Both the position numbers and the translations under genes were made by a program. The notes beneath the pieces are model-generated. The model did no database searches. It had not been told where the DNA came from and worked only from the letters and a program-made list of their open reading frames with translations. Shown here piece after piece: positions 1 through 11,110 of a DNA stretch of 64,000 nt (position 1 is its first letter; each line of letters begins with the position of its first letter). This DNA is from Drosophila miranda. Taxonomy: Eukaryota; Arthropoda; Insecta; Diptera; Drosophilidae. Location: assembly GCF_003369915.1 (NCBI RefSeq), contig NW_022881647.1, forward strand, positions 124,001-188,000. Reading direction: 5' to 3'.

Positions 1-1
1 A

Positions 2-620
2 CCACTGGGTCCCGAAGAGCAGGCCACAGTCAAGACCGAATACGATGAATTCCTCAGATCTGTTCGGGTCAAGGAGCTGCCCATATCGGCTCTGGCACAA
101 CTCTCGCTTGATGGTCCTCAGTACAAACCAGTCCAACCAAAAATCGCACACACTTTTGCCATCCCAGGTCCCCGTCCCAAAACCAATCTGGTCATTAGCA
201 GTGTGTCTGGTGGCCAGGATCTCATTAATGTCCCGACGGCGACTGTTTTCATACCGATTCAAGCTTTCACGAGCAATGTGGTTGGACCCATTAATCCCGC
301 GCCGGACGTTTCGACACCGCTTGATATCAATGTGATTGGTGCCAAGAAGGAACCCGTTGAGTGCCCGCCGTCTGTTTCACCACCGCTGGACATTAAGACA
401 GGTGGAGGTGGCCCTTGCGGCCATTGAGCTTGCCATTGAGATGGAAAATGTACGGGAAAATAACCCAGAAGAGGCACAAGAGAAATCACCGGAGAAAAAC
501 CGCACTCCCGTGGAGAAGCCCGATGATGCCACTCTAAATCCTAATCCGCGGTATATACCGATCAAGAGCGCCAAGTACTACACAAAGAAGCTACTCGTTC
601 GGGTGAAGCGCATTGATTAG
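2..620 (+). pseudogene. MADF-BESS gene, 3' part, frameshifted copy
   Basis: The window opens inside this copy, at the codon matching residue 194 of the intact copy. The reading frame follows the intact protein until about position 400. There a 2-bp deletion, relative to the intact copy, throws it into a short out-of-frame tail ending at 427. The downstream residues persist in another frame up to 620. The last codons read ID then TAG, the long-type C-terminal stop. The same 2-bp deletion occurs in the copy at 4065-5262, so the two share ancestry. Confidence 0.85.
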
Positions 621-960
621 GACGAGTATTTGCCGCTGTCCAGCATGGCAAAGCGCCCAAAGAAACGTGAATCCATGTACATCAAATGCACATAAGTTTA
701 TTTAAAAAATACATTACTATAAATTACAACTTAAGGCTATTCTTTAATCCGAATGGGTTTTCATATTTCGTTTGCTTCGCATGCTCGATAAACTAGTAAC
801 TAAACAAACAAATATGCGGGAGCGGGAGTAGGAGCTGGAGCTGAACTGGAGGCGGCAGGCGGGATAACGAGGACGTAGTGGCGGACAAGGCCTCATGTGA
901 AATCATGTGAAATGATACTGGTTCAAAAAAATTTTCAATTGTTGTCGTTGTTCTACTCAC

Positions 961-1167
961 TGTTGGGCGTCACATTGTTGTCAGTTTTGGTATCTGGATC
1001 AAGATTTCGTATCCGGAGTTGGGGATGCTCCAATGCCCGACAACAGAGGGTATCGCCTTCGGCGAATCCTCTTGCGCGTAGACCCAACACGCAACGAATG
1101 GTGGCCCTGGATCGAAAACTAGGGCTCCAATTTCGTCGCCGCCATATAGCATGTTGCCTCCATTCAT
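961..1167 (-). pseudogene. Bap55: Bap55 exon 1 copy, frameshifted
   Basis: Same exon as the better copies (see 12650-12854), but one-base insertions break the frame after about 22 residues (GALVFDPG is the last readable motif in frame). The splice donor GTGAGT is kept. The lesions are homopolymer-like, in the stretch suspected of sequence error. Confidence 0.8.
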
Positions 1168-1863
1168 CTTGGAGCGTCGGGACTAACTTTTCAGCTTGAT
1201 TTTCTTGCAAAAGTTCTCGAAATGCCTGTCTTGTTTGTATTTATTTTTGTGGCTTTTTCACGACGCTTGCGTTAATGGCAATCGACCTATCGATAAAATA
1301 TACTGTCTGAAATTCAGAAATTATACCGTAATATACCGATGAAGAAGTGAACTTATCCCACTTAATCCCCCTGTCTTAAACAGGATAACAACTTGAGTTA
1401 AATCGCGAAAAATAATAAATAATAATAGTTCTTATTGTAGATCCATTCCATCCTTCATCTTTACTTTACCATGAACATGCGCTAATCAAATTACTAGCTA
1501 AACAGGACCTCAGCCCTGAATACACAATTTTATCCGATTGATATATCAATTATTTAATTTAAAAGTGATCGAAGATATGTGATCATGCGTCGTCGAGTCG
1601 ATGTTTTATGACCATCTAGGTTTAAAATTAAAGTAAAGAACTTAGTTTGGAATTTTCGAAATAAAACGCCGATTAGTTCCGCTCATCGCAAAAATATACC
1701 GATTTAATTAAAATTCGCAAAAAAAATATACAACATTTTTTCGCCAGTCGAAAAACTACCACCTACAAATATATTATCATAAAAAAACAGGTATCGATAT
1801 ATTCATATGTTTATAAAATTCGGGGAAACAAAAAATTTTGAAGATCAAATCCGTCGCGTCGCC
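1168..1863. promoter_or_regulatory. Divergent promoter region, unit 1
   Basis: About 700 AT-rich bases between Bap55 exon 1 and the MADF-BESS body. DRE motifs TATCGATA lie at 1288-1295 (Bap55 side) and 1792-1799 (MADF-BESS side). Confidence 0.65.
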
Positions 1864-2828
1864 TTCGAAGGAGTTTAATGCCAGCTACGAGAACTTGCCG
1901 CTGAGTGCCCCCTTCTCGGCAGACGAGCTGCAGTGGCGTTGGAACTTGCTGCTACCGACCATGGGCACCCTTTCGAAGGCGAAGGGACAAATTCCCTTTC
2001 AACTGTGGTCCTTGTAACGGAGATCGAACGCTCGCTAAGTACAGAAAATTTGGAACCACCCAGGGACTTGAGTATGGCCCAGAACTTTCTACTCACTCAG
2101 CTGCCATTGGAGGAGGCCATGACGCTCAATGAGCGTCGGCGATGGAAGTCGAGTTCCTCGATATCTTATTCCAACACGAAATGGAGACACATGCGTCCGT
2201 ACCACTGGGTCCCGAAGAGCAGGCCTTAGTCAAGACCGAATACGATGAATTCCTCAGATCTGTTCGGGTCAAGGAGCTGCCCATATCGGCTCTGGCAGAA
2301 CTCTCGCTTGATGGTCCTCAGTACAAACCAGTCCAACCAAAAATCGCACACACTTTTGCCATCCCAGGTCCCCGTCCCAGAACCAATCTGGTCATTAGCA
2401 GTGTGTCTGGTGGCCAGGATCTCATAAATGTCCCGACGGCGACTGTTTTCATACCGATTCAAGCTTTCACGAGCAATGTGGTTGGACCCATTAATCCCGC
2501 GCCGGACGTTTCGACACCGCTTGATATCAATCTGATTGGTGCCAAGAAGGAACCCGTTGAGTGCCCGCCGTCTGTTTCACCACCGCTGGACATTAAGACG
2601 GAGGTGGAGGTGGCCCTTGCGGCCATTGAGCTTGCCATTGAGATGGAAAAATGTACGGGAAAATAACCCAGAAGAGGCACAAGAGAAATCACCGGAGAAA
2701 AACCGCACTCCCGTGGAGAAGCCGATGATGCCACTCTAAATCCTAATCCGCGGTATATACCGATCAAAAGCGCCAAGTACTACACAAAGAAGCTACTCGT
2801 TCGGGTGAAGCGCATTGATCAGGACTAG
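1864..2828 (+). pseudogene. MADF-BESS gene, short-type copy, multiply frameshifted
   Basis: This copy starts at the codon for residue 81 of the intact protein, because the promoter-proximal DNA joins directly to the middle of the MADF domain. Four further one- or two-base indels, near 2010, 2141, 2650 and 2724, break the frame. The longest open stretch is 2142-2666. It ends IDQD then TAG (2826-2828), the short-type stop. No full product is possible as written, but the indels are homopolymer-like and could be sequence errors. Confidence 0.85.
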
Positions 2829-3161
2829 TATTTGCCGCTGTCCAGCATGGCAAAGCGCCCAAAGAAACGTGAATCCATGTACATCAAATGCACATAAGTT
2901 TATTTTAAAAAATACATTACTATAAATTACAACTTAAGGCTATTCTTTAATCCGAATTGGTTTTCATATTTCGTTTGCTTCGCATGCTCGATAAACTAGT
3001 AACTAAACAAGCAAATATGCGGGAGCGGGAGTAGGTTCTGGAGCTGAACTGGAGGCGGCAGGCGGGATAACGAGGACGTAGTGGCGGACAAGGCCTCATG
3101 TGAAATCATGTGAAATGATACTGTTCAAAAAATTTTCAATTGTTGGCGTTGTTCTACTCAC

Positions 3162-3366
3162 TGTTGGGCGTCACATTGTTGTCAGTTTTGGTATCTGGAT
3201 CAAGATTCGTATCCGGAGTTGGGGATGCTCCAATGCCGACAACAGAGGGTATCTCAGCCTTCGGCGAATCCTCTTGCGCGTAGCCCACACGCAACAAATG
3301 GTGCCCTGGATCGAAAACTAAGGCTCCAATTTCGTCGCCGCCATATAGCATGTTGCCTCCATTCAT
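3162..3366 (-). pseudogene. Bap55: Bap55 exon 1 copy, open, orphan
   Basis: Open from ATG (3364-3366) to the GTGAGT donor. It differs from the other copies at the residue pair after DPGHH (LL in place of SL), a change shared with 7799-8003. No further Bap55 exons follow; the intron runs into the previous unit. Confidence 0.85.
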
Positions 3367-4064
3367 CTTGGAGCGTCGGGACTACTTTTCAGCTTGATTT
3401 CTTGCAAAAGTTCTCGAAATGCCTGTCTTGTCTGTATTTATTTTTGTGGCTTTTTTCACGACGCTTGCGTTAATGGCAATCGACCTATCGATAAAATATA
3501 CTGTCTGAAATTCAGAAATATACCGTAATATACCGATGAAGAAGTGAACTTATCCCACTTAATCCCCCTGTCTTAAACAGGATAACAACTTGAGTTAAAT
3601 CGCGAAAAATAATAATAATAATAGTTCTTATTGTAGATCCATTCCATCCTTCATCTTTACTTTACCATGAACTGCGCTAAATCAAATTACTAGCTAAACA
3701 GGACCCTCAGCCCTGAATACACAATTTTATCCGATTGATATATCAATTATTTAATTTTAAAGTGATCGAAGATATGTGATCATGCGTCGTCGAGTCGATG
3801 TTTTATGACCATCTAGGTTTAAAATTAAAGTAAAGAACTTAGTTTGGAATTTTCGAAATAAAACGCCGATTAGTTCCGCTCATCGCAAAAATATACCGAT
3901 TTAATTAAAGTTCGCAAAAAAATATACAACATTTTTTCGCCAGTCGAAAAACTACCACCTACAAATATATTATCATAAAAAAACAGGTATCGATATATTC
4001 ATATGTTTATAAAATTCGGGACAACAAAAAATTTTGAAGATCAAATCCGTCGCGTCGCCGAATA
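3367..4064. promoter_or_regulatory. Divergent promoter region, unit 2
   Basis: DRE motifs at 3486-3493 and 3988-3995. Between them lies the hairpin CCTGTCTTAAACAGG, found in all units except unit 5. Confidence 0.68.
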
Positions 4065-5262
4065 ATGGCTGATCCGAAAAACCAAATGGGTACCGAAGCT
4101 GGCACAGCAATGGACAGCGAAAGCGGTAGAGACTCCTCAGTCAGCCCAATGGAAATAAATATATCCAACACAAATTGCAATTCGATGATAGTTCTGAACG
4201 ATTTACGTCTGCTGGAGCTAATTACCAAGTATCCTTTTCTGTAAAGTAAAGCAGCGCAGCCGGAACAGGACTCGGAATACGACGAGTGGGCCTGGAATCA
4301 GATTTCGAAGGAGTTTAATGCCAGCTACGAGAACTTGCCGCTGAGTGCCCCCTTCTCGGCAGACGAGCTGCAGTGGCGTTGGAACTTGCTGCTACCGACC
4401 ATGGGCACCCTTTCGAAGGCGAAGGGACAAATTCCCTTTCAACTGTGGTCCCTTGTGACGGAGATCGAACGCTCGCTAAGTACAGAAAATTTGGAACCAC
4501 CCAGGGACTTGAGTATGGCCCAGAACTTTCTACTCACTCAGCTGCCATTGGTGGAGGCCATGACGCTCAATGAGCGTCGGCGACTGGAAGTCGAGTTCCT
4601 CGATATCTTATTCCAACACGAAATGGAGACACATGCGTCCGTACCACTGGGTCCCGAAGAGCAGGCCACAGTCAAGACCGAATACGATGAATTCCTCAGA
4701 TCTGTTCGGGTCAAGGAGCTGCCCATATCGGCTCTGGCACAACTCTCGCTTGATGGTCCTCAGTACAAACCAGTCCAACCAAAAATCGCACACACTTTTG
4801 CCATCCCAGGTCCCCGTCCCAAAACCAATCTGGTCATTAGCAGTGTGTCTGGTGGCCAGGATCTCATTAATGTCCCGACGGCGACTGTTTTCATACCGAT
4901 TCAAGCTTTCACGAGCAATGTGGTTGGACCCATTAATCCCGCGCCGGACGTTTCGACACCGCTTGATATCAATGTGATTGGTGCCAAGAAGGAACCCGTT
5001 GAGTGCCCGCCGTCTGTTTCACCACCGCTGGACATTAAGACAGGTGGAGGTGGCCCTTGCGGCCATTGAGCTTGCCATTGAGATGGAAAATGTACGGGAA
5101 AATAACCCAGAAGAGGCACAAGAGAAATCACCGGAGAAAAACCGCACTCCCGTGGAGAAGCCCGATGATGCCACTCTAAATCCTAATCCGCGGTATATAC
5201 CGATCAAGAGCGCCAAGTACTACACAAAGAAGCTACTCGTTCGGGTGAAGCGCATTGATTAG
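4065..5262 (+). pseudogene. MADF-BESS gene, long-type copy with codon-60 stop
   Basis: ATG at 4065-4067 is in the same context as the intact copy. Codon 60 is TAA (4242-4244) where the intact copy has TAT, which cuts the MADF domain after the conserved KYPFL. An internal ATG at 4335 could reopen the frame from the middle of the MADF domain. A 2-bp deletion near 5041 again ends the frame early at 5069. The residual C-terminal codons finish at a TAG (5260-5262). This is a pseudogene unless truncated products are made. Confidence 0.87.
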
Positions 5263-5601
5263 GACGAGTATTTGCCGCTGTCCAGCATGGCAAAGCGCCC
5301 AAAGAAACGTGAATCCATGTACATCAAATGCACATAAGTTTATTTTAAAAAATACATTACTATAAATTACAACTTAAGGCTATTCTTTAATCCGAATGGG
5401 TTTTCATATTTCGTTTGCTTCGCATGCTCGATAAACTAGTAACTAAACAAACAAATATGCGGGAGCGGGAGTAGGAGCTGGAGCTGAACTGGAGGCGGCA
5501 GGCGGGATAACGAGGACGTAGTGGCGGACAAGGCCTCATGTGAAATCATGTGAAATGATACTGTTCAAAAAATTTTCAATTGTTGTCGTTGTTCTACTCA
5601 C

Positions 5602-5803
5602 TGTTGGGCGTCACATTGTTGTCAGTTTTGGTATCTGGATCAAGATTCGTATCCGGAGTTGGGGATGCTCCAATGCCGACAACAGAGGGTATCGCCTTCG
5701 GCGAATCCTCTTGCGCGTAGCCCACACGCAACGAATGGTGCCCTGGATCGAAAACTAGGGCTCCAATTTCGTCGCCGCCATATAGCATGTTGCCTCCATT
5801 CAT
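5602..5803 (-). pseudogene. Bap55: Bap55 exon 1 copy, one codon deleted
   Basis: Open from ATG (5801-5803) to the donor, with an in-frame 3-bp deletion that removes the glutamate in SPKAEIPS. Orphan exon like the others. Confidence 0.85.
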
Positions 5804-6498
5804 CTTGGAGCGTCGGGACTACTTTTCAGCTTGATTTCTTGCAAAAGTTCTCGAAATGCCTGTCTTGTCTGTATTTATTTTTGTGGCTTTTTTCACGACG
5901 CTTGCGTTAATGGCAATCGACCTATCGATAAAATATACTGTCTGAAATTCAGAAATATACCGTAATATACCGATGAAGAAGTGAACTTATCCCACTTAAT
6001 CCCCCTGTCTTAAACAGGATAACAACTTGAGTTAAATCGCGAAAAATAATAATAATAATAGTTCTTATTGTAGATCCATTCCATCCTTCATCTTTACTTT
6101 ACCATGAACTGCGCTAAATCAAATTACTAGCTAAACAGGACCCTCAGCCCTGAATACACAATTTTATCCGATTGATATATCAATTATTTAATTTAAAAGT
6201 GATCGAAGATATGTGATCATGCGTCGTCGAGTCGATGTTTTATGACCATCTAGGTTTAAAATTAAAGTAAAGAACTTAGTTTGGAATTTTCGAAATAAAA
6301 CGCCGATTAGTTCCGCTCATCGCAAAAATATACCGATTTAATTAAAATTCGCAAAAAAAATATACAACATTTTTTCGCCAGTCGAAAAACTACCACCTAC
6401 AAATATATTATCATAAAAAAAACAGGTATCGATATATTCATATGTTTATAAAATTCGGGGAAACAAAAAATTTTGAAGATCAAATCCGTCGCGTCGCC
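5804..6498. promoter_or_regulatory. Divergent promoter region, unit 3, joined to a 5'-deleted gene
   Basis: DRE motifs at 5923-5930 and 6427-6434. The right end fuses straight to codon 81 of the MADF-BESS gene after gtcgcc. Confidence 0.66.
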
Positions 6499-7465
6499 TT
6501 CGAAGGAGTTTAATGCCAGCTACGAGAACTTGCCGCTGAGTGCCCCCTTCTCGGCAGACGAGCTGCAGTGGCGTTGGAACTTGCTGCTACCGACCATGGG
6601 CACCCTTTCGAAGGCGAAGGGACAAATTCCCTTTCAACTGTGGTCCCTTGTAACGGAGATCGAACGCTCGCTAAGTACAGAAAATTTGGAACCACCCAGG
6701 GACTTGAGTATGGCCCAGAACTTTCTACTCACTCAGCTGCCATTGGAGGAGGCCATGACGCTCAATGAGCGTCGGCGACTGGAAGTCGAGTTCCTCGATA
6801 TCTTATTCCAACACGAAATGGAGACACATGCGTCCGTACCACTGGGTCCCGAAGAGCAGGCCTTAGTCAAGACCGAATACGATGAATTCCTCAGATCTGT
6901 TCGGGTCAAGGAGCTGCCCATATCGGCTCTGGCAGAACTCTCGCTTGATGGTCCTCAGTACAAACCAGTCCAACCAAAAATCGCACACACTTTTGCCATC
7001 CCAGGTCCCCGTCCCAGAACCAATCTGGTCATTAGCAGTGTGTCTGGTGGCCAGGATCTCATAAATGTCCCGACGGCGACTGTTTTCATACCGATTCAAG
7101 CTTTCACGAGCAATGTGGTTGGACCCATTAATCCCGCGCCGGACGTTTCGACACCGCTTGATATCAATCTGATTGGTGCCAAGAAGGAACCCGTTGAGTG
7201 CCCGCCGTCTGTTTCACCACCGCTGGACATTAAGACGGAGGTGGAGGTGGCCCTTGCGGCCATTGAGCTTGCCATTGAGATGGAAAATGTACGGGAAAAT
7301 AACCCAGAAGAGGCACAAGAGAAATCACCGGAGAAAAACCGCACTCCCGTGGAGAAGCCCGATGATGCCACTCTAAATCCTAATCCGCGGTATATACCGA
7401 TCAAAAGCGCCAAGTACTACACAAAGAAGCTACTCGTTCGGGTGAAGCGCATTGATCAGGACTAG
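6499..7465 (+). pseudogene. MADF-BESS gene, short-type copy, 5' deleted
   Basis: The 244 bp holding the ATG, the acidic N-terminus and the first half of the MADF domain are missing. Residues 81 to the IDQD stop are open without interruption (stop at 7463-7465). The open frame extends upstream to about 6473 but offers no ATG there. The first in-frame ATG matches residue 113, past the MADF core. It therefore keeps an intact BESS-like segment and tail but no complete DNA-binding domain. If transcribed from the adjacent promoter, it could act as a BESS-only product. That is inference. Confidence 0.85.
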
Positions 7466-7798
7466 TATTTGCCGCTGTCCAGCATGGCAAAGCGCCCAAA
7501 GAAACGTGAATCCATGTACATCAAATGCACATAAGTTTATTTTAAAAAATACATTACTATAAATTACAACTTAAGGCTATTCTTTAATCCGAATTGGTTT
7601 TCATATTTCGTTTGCTTCGCATGCTCGATAAACTAGTAACTAAACAAGCAAATATGCGGGAGCGGGAGTAGGTTCTGGAGCTGAACTGGAGGCGGCAGGC
7701 GGGATAACGAGGACGTAGTGGCGGACAAGGCCTCATGTGAAATCATGTGAAATGATACTGTTCAAAAAATTTTCAATTGTTGGCGTTGTTCTACTCAC

Positions 7799-8003
7799 TG
7801 TTGGGCGTCACATTGTTGTCAGTTTTGGTATCTGGATCAAGATTCGTATCCGGAGTTGGGGATGCTCCAATGCCGACAACAGAGGGTATCTCAGCCTTCG
7901 GCGAATCCTCTTGCGCGTAGCCCACACGCAACAAATGGTGCCCTGGATCGAAAACTAAGGCTCCAATTTCGTCGCCGCCATATAGCATGTTGCCTCCATT
8001 CAT
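7799..8003 (-). pseudogene. Bap55: Bap55 exon 1 copy, open, orphan
   Basis: Open exon with the same SL-to-LL change as the copy at 3162-3366, matching the alternation of unit types. Confidence 0.85.
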
Positions 8004-8703
8004 CTTGGAGCGTCGGGACTACTTTTCAGCTTGATTTCTTGCAAAAGTTCTCGAAATGCCTGTCTTGTCTGTATTTATTTTTGTGGCTTTTTTCACGACG
8101 CTTGCGTTAATGGCAATCGACCTATCGATAAAATATACTGTCTGAAATTCAGAAATATACCGTAATATACCGATGAAGAAGTGAACTTATCCCACTTAAT
8201 CCCCCTGTCTTAAACAGGATAACAACTTAAGTTAAATCGCGAAAAATAATAATAATAATAGTTCTTATTGTAGATCCATTCCATCCTTCATCTTTACTTT
8301 ACCATGAACTGCGCTAAATCAAATTACTAGCTAAACAGGACCCTCAGCCCTGAATACACAATTTTATCCGATTGATATATCAATTATTTAATTTTAAAGT
8401 GATCGAAGATATGTGATCATGCGTCGTCGAGTCGATGTTTTATGACCATCTAGGTTTAAAATTAAAGTAAAGAACTTAGTTTGGAATTTTCGAAATAAAA
8501 CGCCGATTAGTTCCGCTCATCGCAAAAATATACCGATTTAATTAAAGTTCGCAAAAAAAATATACAACATTTTTTCGCCAGTCGAAAAACTACCACCTAC
8601 AAATATATTATCATAAAAAAACAGGTATCGATATATTCATATGTTTATAAAATTCGGGGACAACAAAAAATTTTGAAGATCAAATCCGTCGCGTCGCCGA
8701 ATA
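8004..8703. promoter_or_regulatory. Divergent promoter region, unit 4
   Basis: DRE motifs at 8123-8130 and 8626-8633. Otherwise as in unit 2. Confidence 0.68.
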
Positions 8704-9903
8704 ATGGCTGATCCGAAAAACCAAATGGGTACCGAAGCTGGCACAGCAATGGACAGCGAAAGCGGTAGAGACTCCTCAGTCAGCCCAATGGAAATAAATA
8801 TATCCAACACAAATTGCAATTCGATGATAGTTCTGAACGATTTACGTCTGCTGGAGCTAATTACCAAGTATCCTTTTCTGTAAAGTAAAGCAGCGCAGCC
8901 GGAACAGGACTCGGAATACGACGAGTGGGCCTGGAATCAGATTTCGAAGGAGTTTAATGCCAGCTACGAGAACTTGCCGCTGAGTGCCCCCTTCTCGGCA
9001 GACGAGCTGCAGTGGCGTTGGAACTTGCTGCTACCGACCATGGGCACCCTTTCGAAGGCGAAGGGACAAATTCCCTTTCAACTGTGGTCCCTTGTGACGG
9101 AGATCGAACGCTCGCTAAGTACAGAAAATTTGGAACCACCCAGGGACTTGAGTATGGCCCAGAACTTTCTACTCACTCAGCTGCCATTGGTGGAGGCCAT
9201 GACGCTCAATGAGCGTCGGCGACTGGAAGTCGAGTTCCTCGATATCTTATTCCAACACGAAATGGAGACACATGCGTCCGTACCACTGGGTCCCGAAGAG
9301 CAGGCCACAGTCAAGACCGAATACGATGAATTCCTCAGATCTGTTCGGGTCAAGGAGCTGCCCATATCGGCTCTGGCACAACTCTCGCTTGATGGTCCTC
9401 AGTACAAACCAGTCCAACCAAAAATCGCACACACTTTTGCCATCCCAGGTCCCCGTCCCAAAACCAATCTGGTCATTAGCAGTGTGTCTGGTGGCCAGGA
9501 TCTCATTAATGTCCCGACGGCGACTGTTTTCATACCGATTCAAGCTTTCACGAGCAATGTGGTTGGACCCATTAATCCCGCGCCGGACGTTTCGACACCG
9601 CTTGATATCAATGTGATTGGTGCCAAGAAGGAACCCGTTGAGTGCCCGCCGTCTGTTTCACCACCGCTGGACATTAAGACAGAGGTGGAGGTGGCCCTTG
9701 CGGCCATTGAGCTTGCCATTGAGATGGAAAATGTACGGGAAAATAACCCAGAAGAGGCACAAGAGAAATCACCGGAGAAAAACCGCACTCCCGTGGAGAA
9801 GCCCGATGATGCCACTCTAAATCCTAATCCGCGGTATATACCGATCAAGAGCGCCAAGTACTACACAAAGAAGCTACTCGTTCGGGTGAAGCGCATTGAT
9901 TAG
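8704..9903 (+). pseudogene. MADF-BESS gene, long-type copy with codon-60 stop
   Basis: ATG at 8704. TAA replaces codon 60 at 8881-8883, the same change as in the copies starting 4065 and 13554, so it was probably inherited through the duplications. The remaining frame from 8974 to the TAG at 9901-9903 is open (309 codons) and lacks the 2-bp deletion seen in the 4065 copy. It keeps the BESS-like segment and proline-rich tail, and loses the last residues by the long-type stop. Confidence 0.88.
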
Positions 9904-10242
9904 GACGAGTATTTGCCGCTGTCCAGCATGGCAAAGCGCCCAAAGAAACGTGAATCCATGTACATCAAATGCACATAAGTTTATTTTAAAAAATACATTA
10001 CTATAAATTACAACTTAAGGCTATTCTTTAATCCGAATGGGTTTTCATATTTCGTTTGCTTCGCATGCTCGATAAACTAGTAACTAAACAAACAAATATG
10101 CGGGAGCGGGAGTAGGAGCTGGAGCTGAACTGGAGGCGGCTGGCGGGATAACGAGGACGTAGTGGCGGACAAGGCCTCATGTGAAATCATGTGAAATGAT
10201 ACTGTTCAAAAAATTTTCAATTGTTGTCGTTGTTCTACTCAC

Positions 10243-10447
10243 TGTTGGGCGTCACATTGTTGTCAGTTTTGGTATCTGGATCAAGATTCGTATCCGGAGT
10301 TGGGGATGCTCCAATGCCGACAACAGAGGGTATCTCAGCCTTCGGCGAATCCTCTTGCGCGTAGCCCACACGCAACGAATGGTGCCCTGGATCGAAAACT
10401 AAGGCTCCAATTTCGTCGCCGCCATATAGCATGTTGCCTCCATTCAT
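10243..10447 (-). pseudogene. Bap55: Bap55 exon 1 copy, intact exon, orphan
   Basis: Open exon with the residues expected of a functional N-terminus and a GTGAGT donor. It lies directly opposite the promoter of the intact MADF-BESS copy. Confidence 0.87.
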
Positions 10448-11110
10448 CTTGGAGCGTCGGGACTACTTTTCAGCTTGATTTCTTGCAAAAGTTCTCGAAA
10501 TGCCTGTCTTGTCTGTATTTATTTTTGTGGCTTTTTTCACGACGCTTGCGTTAATGGCAATCGACCTATCGATAAAATATACTGTCTGAAATTCAGAAAT
10601 ATACCGTAGTATACCGTAATATATATATAACTTGCGTTACATCGCGAAAAATAATAATAATAATAATAGTTCTTATTGTAGATCCATCCCATCCTTCATC
10701 TTTACTTTACCATGAACTGCGCTAAATCATATTACTAGCTAAACAGGACCCTCAGCCCTGAATACACAATTTTATCCGATTGATATATCAATTATTTAAT
10801 TTAAAAGTGATCGAAGATATGTGATCATGCGTCGTCGAGTCGATGTTTTATGACCATCTAGGTTTAAAATTAAAGTAAAGAACTTAGTTTGGAATTTTCG
10901 AAATAAAACGCCGATTAGTTCCGCTCATCGCAAAAATATACCGATTTAATTAAAGTTCGCAAAAAAATATACAACATTTTTTCGCCAGTCGAAAAACTAC
11001 CACCTACAAATATATTATCATAAAAAAACAGGTATCGATATATTCATATGTTTATAAAATTCGGGGACAACAAAAAATTTTGAAGATCAAATCCGTCGCG
11101 TCGCCGAATA
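10448..11110. promoter_or_regulatory. Divergent promoter of the intact MADF-BESS copy
   Basis: Two perfect DREs (TATCGATA) lie at 10567-10574 and 11033-11040, the second 71 bp before the ATG. DREF-bound DREs mark housekeeping-type Drosophila promoters, and their position near each gene start fits a head-to-head pair. Near 10610-10640 this unit has lost about 35 bp, including the hairpin present elsewhere, and has a short AT run instead. Transcription start sites cannot be fixed from sequence alone. Confidence 0.7.

Larger units (their letters stand above)
896..3098. repeat. Array unit 1 (short type)
   Basis: Holds a frameshifted Bap55 exon 1, a divergent promoter and a short-type MADF-BESS copy without its first 80 codons. 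It carries far more one-base indels than the other units, many in homopolymers, so part of its decay may be sequencing error. Confidence 0.9.
3099..5538. repeat. Array unit 2 (long type)
   Basis: Holds an open Bap55 exon 1, the divergent promoter and a long-type MADF-BESS copy with a codon-60 stop and a 2-bp deletion near the 3' end. Confidence 0.92.
5539..7735. repeat. Array unit 3 (short type)
   Basis: Holds Bap55 exon 1 with a one-codon deletion, the divergent promoter and a short-type MADF-BESS copy whose remaining frame is open. Confidence 0.92.
7736..10179. repeat. Array unit 4 (long type)
   Basis: Holds an open Bap55 exon 1, the divergent promoter and a long-type MADF-BESS copy broken only by the codon-60 stop before its truncated C-terminus. 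Confidence 0.92.

Noticed and set aside
897..1199. Plus-strand ORFs opposite Bap55 exon 1 in each unit (such as 12588-12809 and 12707-12961)
   Set aside because: Shadows of the minus-strand exon and its flanks. They change with indels and show no protein features.
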